DNA of 64,000 nucleotides from UKL13-2 sp038206765. Its GTDB lineage: Bacteria > Pseudomonadota > Gammaproteobacteria > Burkholderiales > Usitatibacteraceae. How positions within the stretch are numbered: position 1 is the first letter of the stretch; the number at the start of each line of letters is the position of its first letter. The notes beneath the pieces are model-generated. The model saw nothing but the letters and a program-made list of their open reading frames with translations. It did no database searches and was not told where the DNA came from. The stretch lies in contig JBBRAM010000001.1 in NCBI GenBank assembly GCA_038206765.1, forward strand, positions 124,001 to 188,000, given 5' to 3'. This document shows, one piece after another, positions 27,243 through 35,661 of this stretch. Made by a program: the position numbers and the translations under genes.

Positions 27243-28253
27243 ATGAAATTCGCCTCACTGAAAAACCAAAACCCCGACGGCTCTTTACTCATCGTGAGCC
27301 GTGATTTGAAACGTGCGTCCAGCGTTTCAGATATTGCACCAACCTTGCAGCATGCCCTTGAAAATTGGCGGCATTTTGAGCGCGCGTTGCTCGATGCTTA
27401 CGAAGGGCTGGAATGCGGCAATGAGCGTCCTGAATTTGATTTTCAAACGCTGCTACGCGATGGCGAAATTGCCGCGCCACTACCTAGAACGCATCAGTGG
27501 ATGGATGGCTCGGCGTATCTTTCGCATGTGGAGCGGGTTCGACGTGCCCGCAACGATAAAGTGCCCGACAGTTTTTATCACGATCCGCTCATGTATCAAG
27601 GTGGCGGGGATTCGATGCTCGGCCCACGAGACGATATTCAGGTGTTGAGCGAAGATTGGGGCGTTGATTTAGAAGGCGAAGTGGGTGTGATCACCGGCGA
27701 TGTGAAGATGGGCGCTACCCCTGCCGAAGCCTCCGAGGCGGTGCGCCTGCTGGTGCTCATCAATGACATTTCTTACCGCAAATTAATACCGGCAGAGCTC
27801 GCCAAGGGATTTGGTTTCGTCAACAGCAAAGGCCAAAACGCGCTGTCCCCGGTCGCGGTAACGCCCGATGAACTGGGCGGCGCATGGGGTGGTACAAAAG
27901 GTGCGGGCAAGCTGGATTTCCGCCTTGTTTCGCATGTGCGCGGCGAATGGTTTGGCAACCCGAATGCAGCGGATGATATGACGTTTTCGTTATTCGATCT
28001 CGTTGCCCACGCGGCCAAAACCCGCGAATTAAAAGCGGGAACCTTGATTGGTTCCGGCACGATATCAAACGATGATGTCGCCACCGGCTATTCCTGCATC
28101 ATGGAAAAGCGGCTGGTGGAACAAGTAGATTTGGGAGCGGCAAAAACGGATTTTTTACGATTTGGCGACACCGTCAGTATTGATATGTTTGATCACCACG
28201 GCGAATCGATTTTCGGATCAATTGAGCAAAAATTAGTCAAGTACGGACACTGA
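27243..28253 (+). CDS. fahA: fumarylacetoacetase
   Basis: A 336-residue hydrolase of the FAH superfamily that splits fumarylacetoacetate into fumarate and acetoacetate. The FAH fold is shown by DWGVDLEGEVGVITGDVKMG with acidic metal ligands, VLINDISYRKLIPAELAKGF, SPVAVTPDELGGAW and LIGSGTISNDD. The bacterial short form is about 330 residues, so it is complete. AAGAGAAAGAGA precedes the ATG, which abuts the hmgA stop. Maleylacetoacetate isomerase is not encoded nearby. Confidence 0.93.
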   Translation: MKFASLKNQNPDGSLLIVSRDLKRASSVSDIAPTLQHALENWRHFERALLDAYEGLECGNERPEFDFQTLLRDGEIAAPLPRTHQWMDGSAYLSHVERVRRARNDKVPDSFYHDPLMYQGGGDSMLGPRDDIQVLSEDWGVDLEGEVGVITGDVKMGATPAEASEAVRLLVLINDISYRKLIPAELAKGFGFVNSKGQNALSPVAVTPDELGGAWGGTKGAGKLDFRLVSHVRGEWFGNPNAADDMTFSLFDLVAHAAKTRELKAGTLIGSGTISNDDVATGYSCIMEKRLVEQVDLGAAKTDFLRFGDTVSIDMFDHHGESIFGSIEQKLVKYGH

Positions 28254-28254
28254 A

Positions 28255-29082
28255 ATGGCTGGCCAAACCGACCACGCCCTCCGGGGCAACTACGAACACA
28301 TCCGCGCCGATTATACGGTCGATCAGAATTGGCTCGCGTACTCGCCAGCTGAACATGATTTGTGGAGGCGTCTCTACGCGCGGCAATCAGCGCTCCTACC
28401 CGCCTATGCCTGCGATGAGTTTTTAGATTCGCTTGCCACGCTTAATTTCAGCGCAGGCATTCCAAAATTTGACGACATTAATCCCAAACTAAAAGCTGCC
28501 ACCAATTGGCAAATTGTGGCGGTGCCCGGTCTGCTGCCGGACGATGTTTTTTTTAATCATCTGGCCAATCGCCGTTTTCCGGTCACGGTGTGGCTGCGCA
28601 ACCTGGACGAGTTTGATTACATTGTCGAGCCGGATATTTTTCATGATTTTTTCGGCCATGTACCGCTGCTGTTCAATCCGACATTTGCCGATTATTTGGC
28701 GGCTTACGGCCGTGGCGGCGTGAAAGCAAAAGGGTTGAATGCGCTCGATTATTTGGCCCGACTATATTGGTACACCGTTGAATTCGGTTTGATCGAAACG
28801 CCGAAAGGATTGCGCACCTATGGTGCCGGCATTTTGTCGTCTGGCGGTGAATTGCCGCACTGTATTGAGAGCGCCAAATCAAATCGTATTCGTTTCGATT
28901 TGTTGCGCGTGATGCAATCTAAATACAAAATCGATACCTTTCAAGAAACCTATTTTGTGATTAAAGATTTTAAAGAATTGTTTGAGGCCACTGCACCTGA
29001 TTTCACGCCGTATTACCAACAACTCCGGCAGTACCCCGAGCTCGCCGCTAATGCGGTTATCGCGTCCGACATTTTGATCTAA
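28255..29082 (+). CDS. phhA: phenylalanine 4-hydroxylase
   Basis: A 275-residue pterin-dependent iron hydroxylase converting phenylalanine to tyrosine, feeding the pathway encoded upstream. The iron site is clear: FHDFFGHVPLLFNP gives two His ligands, and YWYTVEFGLIE gives the Glu. TYGAGILSSGGELPHCIE is also typical. It has only the catalytic domain, as usual in bacteria. No pterin-carbinolamine dehydratase (phhB) is adjacent, so cofactor recycling is encoded elsewhere. Confidence 0.95.
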   Translation: MAGQTDHALRGNYEHIRADYTVDQNWLAYSPAEHDLWRRLYARQSALLPAYACDEFLDSLATLNFSAGIPKFDDINPKLKAATNWQIVAVPGLLPDDVFFNHLANRRFPVTVWLRNLDEFDYIVEPDIFHDFFGHVPLLFNPTFADYLAAYGRGGVKAKGLNALDYLARLYWYTVEFGLIETPKGLRTYGAGILSSGGELPHCIESAKSNRIRFDLLRVMQSKYKIDTFQETYFVIKDFKELFEATAPDFTPYYQQLRQYPELAANAVIASDILI

Positions 29083-29087
29083 CAACG

Positions 29088-29516
29088 ATGTTCACGTTTT
29101 CGCCTGAACAGGGATTGTGGGGCCTGTTTGCGTCGGCGTTTATTTCGGCAACTATTTTGCCGGGCAGTTCGGAATTTGTGTTGGTTGGCCTCATCACCAA
29201 GTATCCGGATACTGTTTGGAACGCCGTGGCCGTCGCAACAGTAGGCAATACATTTGGCGGATTGACCTCCTATTGGCTCGGCCGGCTATTCCCCAATAAG
29301 GTCGAAAGCCGCGCCCTTGCCTGGGTTCGGCGGTATGGCGCATGGTCTTTGTTACTCAGTTGGGTGCCACTGATAGGCGATGCGCTGTGCATTGCGGCGG
29401 GCTGGCAGCGGTTCAATGTGTGGCTTTGTACGCTGTCGATGGCGATTGGGAAGCTATTTCGGTATGTGATGATCGCGGGCGGTTGGGCTTGGTTCGCCAC
29501 AACATTCTTGAAGTAG
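29088..29516 (+). CDS. YqaA/DedA-like membrane protein
   Basis: A 142-residue inner-membrane protein with several hydrophobic segments (about residues 10-35, 45-65, 85-105 and 115-140). The sequence ATILPGSSEFVLVGLI near the start, TVGNTFGGLTSYWLGR and SWVPLIGDALCIAAGW match the YqaA branch of the SNARE-associated/DedA superfamily, thought to include lipid scramblases. It follows phhA by five bases, probably in the same transcript, though no metabolic link is apparent. Confidence 0.8.
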   Translation: MFTFSPEQGLWGLFASAFISATILPGSSEFVLVGLITKYPDTVWNAVAVATVGNTFGGLTSYWLGRLFPNKVESRALAWVRRYGAWSLLLSWVPLIGDALCIAAGWQRFNVWLCTLSMAIGKLFRYVMIAGGWAWFATTFLK

Positions 29517-29547
29517 TTTTTCTTGGAGTGGTTTTTCTTGAGCTGGT
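29512..29547. repeat. imperfect 15-base tandem repeat between convergent genes
   Basis: AGTAGTTTTTCTTGG is followed by AGTGGTTTTTCTTGA and then by a partial third unit (GCTGGTTTT). It spans the stop of the YqaA-like gene. Confidence 0.5.
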
Positions 29548-29548
29548 T

Positions 29549-30481
29549 TTACAACGCAACATTGGCATCCAGTACCGCATCAACCTCAAGACGCGTTAAC
29601 TTGGGCGAAAGTAATTCGATCAATTCATAGGTGTATCCGCGCAAAAACGCGCCCCGCTTTAGCGCCAGTTTGGTGACGCTCTCCGCAAACAAATGTTTGG
29701 CTGAAATCACACCCAAGGCCGGGTCCTGCTTCGGGTCGTACGCCATTTCCGCCAGCAGGCCGATACCAATACCGAGCTCCACATAAGTCTTTATCACGTC
29801 CGAGTCCATCGCGGACAACACAAACGTTGGTGTAATGCCTTGCTCGACAAACGCCCGATTCACCGCACCCCGCCCCGTCATTGAAATATCGTACGAGACC
29901 AAGGGATAGGTCGCAATATCGGCCAGCGTCAGCTTGCGCTTGGTCAAAATCGGATGCCCTTTTTGCGCCACCACGACGCGGTTCCAAGCATAGAGTGGCA
30001 ACGTCGTAAGCTCAGGCACCCCGTCCAGGTACTCCGTCGCAATGCCAATATCAGCACGGCCAGAGGCGACTTCAGCAGCCACTTGCATCGGGTTGCCTTG
30101 GTGGATAAACAGCGTCACTTTCGGAAATCGTTTCAAAAAAATCGGGATTACTTTCGGCAGCACATAGCGGGCTTGAGTGTGGGTGGTGGCAATCACCATT
30201 TCGCCCGCATTTTCGTCCTGCAAATCGCGTGCGGCACGTTTTAAATTACCGGCATTCGCAAGCACCGTCTCGGCCATTGCGACGAGGCGTTTACCCGCTG
30301 GCGTGATCTCTGTTAGGCGCTTGCCACGGCGCACAAACACCTGAACGCCCAACTCATCCTCGAGCGCCAAAATTTGTTTGCTGATACCCGGTTGGGAGGT
30401 ATGCAAAGCAGCAGCCGCGTCGGATACGGAGAGATTGCGACGAGCGACTTCACACAAATAACGCAGTTGTTGGAGGGTCAT
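29549..30481 (-). CDS. cysB: CysB-type LysR family transcriptional regulator
   Basis: A 310-residue LysR-type activator. The N-terminal helix-turn-helix begins MTLQQLRYLCEVARRNLSVS, with AALHTSQPGISKQILALEDE as recognition region. The effector domain includes ATTHTQARYVLP, which in CysB helps bind sulfate/acetylserine, and IGIATEYLDGVPELTTLPL, both typical of CysB/Cbl. It is divergent from the sulfate-assimilation operon and very probably activates it when sulfur is limiting. CysB and Cbl cannot be separated with confidence from the sequence alone. Confidence 0.9.
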   Translation of the reverse strand: MTLQQLRYLCEVARRNLSVSDAAAALHTSQPGISKQILALEDELGVQVFVRRGKRLTEITPAGKRLVAMAETVLANAGNLKRAARDLQDENAGEMVIATTHTQARYVLPKVIPIFLKRFPKVTLFIHQGNPMQVAAEVASGRADIGIATEYLDGVPELTTLPLYAWNRVVVAQKGHPILTKRKLTLADIATYPLVSYDISMTGRGAVNRAFVEQGITPTFVLSAMDSDVIKTYVELGIGIGLLAEMAYDPKQDPALGVISAKHLFAESVTKLALKRGAFLRGYTYELIELLSPKLTRLEVDAVLDANVAL

Positions 30482-30520
30482 GGCTTTTTCTTGAGGTTTC
30501 TATATGCAATTTAGCTATTT

Positions 30521-30552
30521 AATATTAACTTATTATTCCTTTTCAATCTATA
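30521..30552. promoter_or_regulatory. possible CysB-binding site
   Basis: In the divergent region TTATTCCTTTTCAATCTAT (30533-30551) resembles the TTATTCC-type core of CysB sites known from enterobacteria, preceded by AT-rich AATATTAACTTA. It lies 50-80 bases ahead of the tauE start. Confidence 0.4.
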
Positions 30553-30601
30553 CCGTTGTCCCTATCATTCGGTTCAGGCATCAATAAACGAGGGGTAGTA
30601 C

Positions 30602-31402
30602 GTGGATTTCGTGTACACATTGGCAGGGTTGGGAGTGGGCATTGTCGTCGGGCTGACGGGTGTCGGCGGCGGTTCGCTCATGACGCCGCTGTTGGTGCTG
30701 CTATTTGGGGTCTCACCTGCCACCGCTGTTGGAACCGATCTGCTGTACGCCGCGATCACCAAGGCAGGCGGTGTCGCCGTACATGGGATCAAAAAAACGA
30801 TTGACTGGAAAATTGTCGGATGGTTGGCGGCTGGTAGCGTCCCGGCGAGCCTGCTGGTGGTACTGTTTCTCGCCAGCCAACAATCAGCCGCTGTTGCCGG
30901 CGCAAGCCAAGCCGCAGGGTTTTCAGCCATATTTTCGTTTTCGCTCGGCGTTATGCTGTTGCTAACCGCATTGGCGTTAATTTTCCGAAAATCGTTGCAA
31001 AAATGGGCTGCAAACGCCCGCCCAGAGCCAATATCAGCTCATCGCAAGCCGCTGGCAACAGTATTTTTAGGTGCATTTATTGGCGTAGCCGTTTCGCTAT
31101 CCTCCGTGGGTGCGGGAGCGGTGGGTGTGACCGCGCTGATTTTACTTTACCCAAAGTTGCCAATGGCGCGGGTGGTAGGAACCGATATTGCCCATGCCGT
31201 GCCATTGACGCTGATCGCCGGCCTTGGCCACGCGTCGTTGGGCCATGTGGACTGGACGCTCTTGGGTTCGCTGCTCTTAGGATCGCTGCCGGGCGTCGCA
31301 ATTGGCAGTTTGTTGGCTAGCAAATTGCCCGAATTTTTTATTCGCCACGCACTCGTTTTTTTACTGCTGATTATCGGCGGTAAGCTTGTTTTCATAAAAT
31401 AG
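30602..31402 (+). CDS. TauE/SafE family sulfite/organosulfur transporter
   Basis: A 266-residue membrane protein with about eight hydrophobic segments. It has the two family repeats, GLTGVGGGSLMTPLLVLLFG (about 20-39) and VSLSSVGAGAVGVTALILLY (about 162-181). Family members export sulfite or sulfoacetate or import sulfur anions. The start is GTG at 30602 preceded by GAGGGG. As first gene of the sulfate-reduction operon it may balance sulfite or import sulfate; the direction is not determined by sequence. Confidence 0.85.
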   Translation: MDFVYTLAGLGVGIVVGLTGVGGGSLMTPLLVLLFGVSPATAVGTDLLYAAITKAGGVAVHGIKKTIDWKIVGWLAAGSVPASLLVVLFLASQQSAAVAGASQAAGFSAIFSFSLGVMLLLTALALIFRKSLQKWAANARPEPISAHRKPLATVFLGAFIGVAVSLSSVGAGAVGVTALILLYPKLPMARVVGTDIAHAVPLTLIAGLGHASLGHVDWTLLGSLLLGSLPGVAIGSLLASKLPEFFIRHALVFLLLIIGGKLVFIK

Positions 31403-31418
31403 AAGTTAGGCTTTAGTT

Positions 31419-33131
31419 ATGTACAAATACGATGCAATAGACCAGAAGATTGTTGATGAACGCGTGGCACAATTTCGCGGTCAAACCGAACGATTCCTCG
31501 CTGGACAATTGTCTGAGGAAGAATTCCGCCCGCTGCGCTTGCAAAATGGCCTGTATGTACAAAAGCATGCGCCAATGCTGAGGGTCGCTATTCCCTACGG
31601 CCAATTATCAAGCAAGCAAGTTCGGATGATGGCGCATATCGCCCGCAAGTATGATCGCGGCTATGGCCATTTCACAACGCGGCAAAACATTCAATATAAT
31701 TGGCCAGAACTAAAAAATGTGCCGGATATCTTGGCTGATTTGGCGACGGTGGAAATGCACGCCATCCAAACTTCGGGGAACTGTATTCGCAACACGACAT
31801 CGGATCAGTTCGCTGGCGTTGCGCACGATGAGTTGATCGACCCCCGCCCCTATGCGGAGCTGATTCGTCAATGGTCGACTTTTCATCCTGAGTTCGCCTA
31901 TTTGCCGCGCAAATTTAAGATCGCCATCAATGGTGCCGCTGAGGATCGCGCCGGAACGCTATTTCACGATATTGGTATCCACACGATTAAAGATGAGGGC
32001 GGTGACATCGCATTTCGTATTTTGGTGGGGGGCGGGTTGGGACGCACGCCGATTTTGGGGCATGTGATCCATGAATCATTGCCGAAGCAGCATTTATTCA
32101 CCTACCTCGATGCAATTTTGCGCGTTTATAACCGCTTTGGCCGCCGCGATAATATGTATAAGGCGCGGATCAAAATTTTGGTGAAAGAACTTGGCCTCGA
32201 AAAGTTTCGCGCTGAGGTTGAAGCTGAATGGGCGCATCTGAAAGATGGCCCCTCAACACTCACTCAATCAGAAATTGATCGCGTAGCGTCACACTTTATC
32301 GATCCGGCGTATGAGACCTTACCCGCAGTGGATACAGGATTTGAGCATCATTTGCTTGAGAGTAAAGCGTTCGCGCGTTGGGTAGAGCGCAATGTGTTTG
32401 GGCATAAAAAATCTGGCTATGCAGCCGTTACGCTATCGTTGAAGAAAACCGGTGCCGCGCCGGGTGACGCAACCGATACGCAGCTCGATGCGGTTGCTGA
32501 TCTTGCAGACACATTTAGTTTCGGCGAGATTCGTGTGTCGCATGAACAAAATTTAATTTTGGCCGATGTCAAAAAGCACGATCTATTTGCGGTTTGGCAA
32601 CGCGCAAAAACCATTGGGTTTGCAACGCCCAATATCGGGCTTCTGACGGACATCATTTCGTGTCCCGGCGGTGATTTTTGTTCGCTTGCTAACGCGAAAT
32701 CAATCCCGATTGCGGACGCTATTCAGCGTCGGTTTGATGATCTAGATTACCTGTTTGATATCGGCGATCTCGCGATCAATATTTCCGGCTGCATGAATGC
32801 CTGCGGCCATCACCACGTAGGGCATATCGGTATCTTGGGCGTGGATAAGCATGGGGCTGAGTTTTACCAAGTCACCATTGGCGGCAACCAAGGGTTTAAT
32901 GGCAAAAACGATGCCGCATTGGGCAAGGTGATTGGACCATCGTTCGCACAGCACGAGATGGCTGACGTGATTGAAAAGCTCATCAAAACTTATGTAACGC
33001 TGCGCCACCAAGACGAGCTTTTTTTAGACACCGCTAAGCGCGTGGGCCTTGATCCGTTTAAGGCAAGCGTCTACGACAAAAATGCAGGCAAGCAGGCTGG
33101 GCATGCTGAAGCTGAGGTTGCCAATGTCTGA
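31419..33131 (+). CDS. cysI: sulfite reductase hemoprotein (nitrite/sulfite reductase family)
   Basis: A 570-residue siroheme/[4Fe-4S] enzyme that reduces sulfite to sulfide with six electrons. Two ferredoxin-like repeats are present (MLRVAIPYGQLSSKQVRMMA near the start). Siroheme contacts lie in TSGNCIRNTTSDQFAG, and the cluster-binding cysteines in SCPGGDFCSLANAKS and NISGCMNACGHHH. No CysJ flavoprotein is encoded nearby, so electrons may come from ferredoxin. The stop overlaps the DUF934 start by eight bases. Sulfite rather than nitrite is favoured by the operon. Confidence 0.93.
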   Translation: MYKYDAIDQKIVDERVAQFRGQTERFLAGQLSEEEFRPLRLQNGLYVQKHAPMLRVAIPYGQLSSKQVRMMAHIARKYDRGYGHFTTRQNIQYNWPELKNVPDILADLATVEMHAIQTSGNCIRNTTSDQFAGVAHDELIDPRPYAELIRQWSTFHPEFAYLPRKFKIAINGAAEDRAGTLFHDIGIHTIKDEGGDIAFRILVGGGLGRTPILGHVIHESLPKQHLFTYLDAILRVYNRFGRRDNMYKARIKILVKELGLEKFRAEVEAEWAHLKDGPSTLTQSEIDRVASHFIDPAYETLPAVDTGFEHHLLESKAFARWVERNVFGHKKSGYAAVTLSLKKTGAAPGDATDTQLDAVADLADTFSFGEIRVSHEQNLILADVKKHDLFAVWQRAKTIGFATPNIGLLTDIISCPGGDFCSLANAKSIPIADAIQRRFDDLDYLFDIGDLAINISGCMNACGHHHVGHIGILGVDKHGAEFYQVTIGGNQGFNGKNDAALGKVIGPSFAQHEMADVIEKLIKTYVTLRHQDELFLDTAKRVGLDPFKASVYDKNAGKQAGHAEAEVANV

Positions 33132-33657
33132 TTTCAAAATTATCCGCGACGGCGAGCTTGTTGATGATGATTGGACGCTCGTCCCAACTGATGGTGATGT
33201 ACCAGCTACGGGCAAAATTATTGTCCCGCTTAAACTTTGGTTGAGTGCACGCTTGTTGCCCTCAGACTCGCTAAATGTGCTGACTGCGCGCCAAGAGCCG
33301 GTTGGTGTGTGGCTGGACGGAAGCGATGATGTGTCGGTGTTGGCAGACTCAATTGCAACCATTCCGCTGATTGCGATCAACTTCCCCAAGTTCACCGATG
33401 GCCGTGGTTATTCGGCGGCGGCGCTGCTGCGGACGCGCTACAGCTTTAAAGGCGAATTGCGCGCGATTGGCGATGTGCTGCGCGATCAATTGTTTTACAT
33501 GCGGCGGGTAGGGTTCAACGAATTCGCGGTTCGCGCTGATAAAGATATTGCCGATGCCTTAAATGCGTTGAGGGATTTTTCAGAAACCTACCAAGCATCG
33601 ACGATTGACCCAATACCGCTATTCCGTCGTCGCACTGCATTGATTACCGAGGCGTAG
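33124..33657 (+). CDS. DUF934 family protein of the sulfate-assimilation operon
   Basis: A 177-residue protein with the typical DUF934 core RGYSAAALLRTRYSFKGELR, then AIGDVLRDQLFYMRRVGFNE and FAVRADKDIADAL. The family is almost always found between cysI and cysH in betaproteobacteria and is thought to assist sulfite reduction, but no mechanism is established. The ATG at 33124 overlaps the cysI stop; a longer frame from 33049 would lie inside cysI and was rejected. Confidence 0.88.
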   Translation: MSDFKIIRDGELVDDDWTLVPTDGDVPATGKIIVPLKLWLSARLLPSDSLNVLTARQEPVGVWLDGSDDVSVLADSIATIPLIAINFPKFTDGRGYSAAALLRTRYSFKGELRAIGDVLRDQLFYMRRVGFNEFAVRADKDIADALNALRDFSETYQASTIDPIPLFRRRTALITEA

Positions 33658-33659
33658 AA

Positions 33660-34541
33660 ATGGGCAATACGGTAAGCATTAAACTTGACGGAAAAGTCTC
33701 CGCACTCAAAGCGTTGCTCGTCAAAATTGAAGCCGACTACTCGGCTTATTCACCTGCTGCACCCGCTACACCCACCACACCTGCTGCACCTGCTACACCC
33801 GCTACATCAGCCGCACCCGCTGCGCCTGCTGCATTCGCTTCCAGCTTTGGTGCCGAGGATATGGTGTTGCTGGATATGATTGCGCGCCATGCCAAGGGCA
33901 TCAACGTATTTACATTGGACACAGGACGCTTGCCCTCAGAAACGATTGATCTAATCCATCGCGCGCAGGCAAAGTACGGCATTGCGATAACCTCGTACAC
34001 GCCCAATCAAGCCGCGGTTAAAGGTTATGTTGAAACCAATGGCATCAATGGCTTTTACGAAAGCGTTGAAAACCGAAAATCCTGCTGCCATATCCGAAAA
34101 GTTGAGCCGCTGGCCCGGGCGTTGGCGGGCAAAGGCGCCTGGCTGACTGGACTGCGCCGTGAGCAAGCGCCATCGCGTGCCGATTTGGGCGAATCTGAAT
34201 TCGATGCCACCCATCAACTCACAAAATTCAATCCACTCATCGATTGGACCAATGATGATGTTTGGGCTTACATTCGCGCTAACGACGTCCCCTACAATGC
34301 GCTGCATGATCGTGGCTACCCGAGCATCGGCTGCGAGCCTTGCACCCGCGCGGTGAAGCCCGGTGAGGATGCGCGTGCTGGGCGTTGGTGGTGGGAGTCG
34401 AAAGCGGATCAAAAAGAATGTGGGTTACATGTCCCCGAAACTGCCGATCCGGCGAAAGCGACCGACTTTTCAGCAATCGTGAAATATCCGAAATACATAT
34501 CCACTCCGATTAAAATGGTTAATGCAGAAGCAAAGGTTTAA
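33660..34541 (+). CDS. cysH: adenylyl-sulfate (APS/PAPS) reductase
   Basis: A 293-residue PP-loop-fold reductase that converts activated sulfate to sulfite using thioredoxin. ASSFGAEDMVLLDMI and NVFTLDTGRLPSETIDL mark the nucleotide-binding fold. Two cysteine pairs, CCHIRKVEPL and IGCEPCTRAV, are the ligands of a [4Fe-4S] cluster, so APS is the expected substrate; no cysC kinase is present in the operon, consistent with this. The catalytic Cys-containing C-terminus ends KECGLHVPE. An insertion of nine tandem Pro-Ala-(Ala/Thr) triplets lies at about residues 32-58, before the conserved core; it is not expected in the family. GAGG precedes the start. Confidence 0.94.
   Translation: MGNTVSIKLDGKVSALKALLVKIEADYSAYSPAAPATPTTPAAPATPATSAAPAAPAAFASSFGAEDMVLLDMIARHAKGINVFTLDTGRLPSETIDLIHRAQAKYGIAITSYTPNQAAVKGYVETNGINGFYESVENRKSCCHIRKVEPLARALAGKGAWLTGLRREQAPSRADLGESEFDATHQLTKFNPLIDWTNDDVWAYIRANDVPYNALHDRGYPSIGCEPCTRAVKPGEDARAGRWWWESKADQKECGLHVPETADPAKATDFSAIVKYPKYISTPIKMVNAEAKV
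33753..33833 (+). repeat. nine-unit 9-base tandem array inside cysH
   Basis: Nine consecutive in-frame 9-base units of the form CC(T/C)GCT(G/A)CA encode Pro-Ala-Ala or Pro-Ala-Thr (one Pro-Thr-Thr, one Ser-Ala-Ala). Because each unit is three codons, gain or loss of units would keep the frame. Confidence 0.9.
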
Positions 34542-34543
34542 CA

Positions 34544-35542
34544 ATGAGCTTCATTGATTCCATCATTCCAGCAGGGTTTAGCTTGAACAAAAAACAATTA
34601 GATACCGCGGGACCAGCGCACTCAGAGCATGTTATTGCGCGACCGGCATTAAGCAAACATTTGCGTTGGCTAGAATCCGAGGCGATTCATATCATGCGTG
34701 AGACCGTTGCAGAGACGCGAAATCCCGCCCTGCTGTTTTCGGGTGGCAAGGATTCGATTGTGATGTTGCGTATTGCCGAAAAAGCATTCCGCCCGGATCG
34801 CTTTCCGTTTCCGTTAGTGCATATTGATACCGAGCATAACTTTCCAGAAGTTATTGCGTTCCGTGACAAAAAAGCAGCCGAGTTAAACGAGAAATTGATT
34901 GTCCGGTCAGTTGGCGATGACATTCGCGCTGGCCGGGTTGTGCTGCGCAAGGCTGACGAAAGCCGCAATGTGCATCAAACCACCACGCTGCTCGGCACGA
35001 TTAAAGAGTTCGAATTCGACGCGCTATTTGGTGGCGCACGTCGCGATGAAGAAAAGGCCCGTGCCAAGGAGCGCATCATTTCGCACCGTGACGAATGGGG
35101 CCAATGGGACCCAAAAAATCAGCGGCCTGAATTGTGGAGTCTCTACAACCTGCGCATCCACCCCGGCGAGCATGTGCGTGTATTTCCGCTCTCGAACTGG
35201 ACCGAACTCGACATTTGGCAATACATCGCACATGAGAACTTGGAAGTGCCATCAATTTATTTTTCGCATCAGCGCGAGATCGTGGAACGCAAAGATATGC
35301 TCGTTCCCGTGACCGAACTCACACCGGCCAAAACAGGCGAGAAGGTAGTTATGAAGGCCGTTCGCTTCCGCACAGTTGGCGACATCACTTGTACCGCACC
35401 AGTGGCTTCTGGCGCTGCAACCGTCGACGAGATTATTGAAGAGACTTTGTTGTCGCGGCTGACGGAACGCGGCGCGACCAGACTTGATGACCAGACCTCG
35501 GATGCCTCGATGGAGCAGCGTAAAAAAGAAGGGTATTTTTAA
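34544..35542 (+). CDS. cysD: sulfate adenylyltransferase subunit 2
   Basis: A 332-residue PP-loop ATP sulfurylase subunit that adenylates sulfate to APS with CysN. The PP-motif is LLFSGGKDSIVMLRIAEKAF (about residues 66-85). Also present are VHIDTEHNFPEVIAFRD, FGGARRDEEKARAKER and FPLSNWTELDIWQYI. The C-terminus (MEQRKKEGYF) is typical. It starts two bases after cysH. A hairpin element and 119 bases separate it from cysN. Confidence 0.97.
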   Translation: MSFIDSIIPAGFSLNKKQLDTAGPAHSEHVIARPALSKHLRWLESEAIHIMRETVAETRNPALLFSGGKDSIVMLRIAEKAFRPDRFPFPLVHIDTEHNFPEVIAFRDKKAAELNEKLIVRSVGDDIRAGRVVLRKADESRNVHQTTTLLGTIKEFEFDALFGGARRDEEKARAKERIISHRDEWGQWDPKNQRPELWSLYNLRIHPGEHVRVFPLSNWTELDIWQYIAHENLEVPSIYFSHQREIVERKDMLVPVTELTPAKTGEKVVMKAVRFRTVGDITCTAPVASGAATVDEIIEETLLSRLTERGATRLDDQTSDASMEQRKKEGYF

Positions 35543-35547
35543 TTGTT

Positions 35548-35577
35548 CGGACGAAAGTGCAAACCTATTTTTGTCCG
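35548..35577 (+). repeat. intergenic hairpin with CAAACC loop, copy 1 (after cysD)
   Basis: CGGACGAAAGTG can pair with TATTTTTGTCCG (three G-U pairs in the + strand RNA) around the loop CAAACC. It begins six bases after the cysD stop. A second copy with the same loop and a fully Watson-Crick stem lies after leuA at 48826-48853. Confidence 0.7.
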
Positions 35578-35661
35578 GCTTGGCCGCTTCTACAGCGCTT
35601 GCGCAGCCAGACAATTTACAGCAGGTGAACATAAAACCCAAACCGTGAAAAGCAAAACGCA

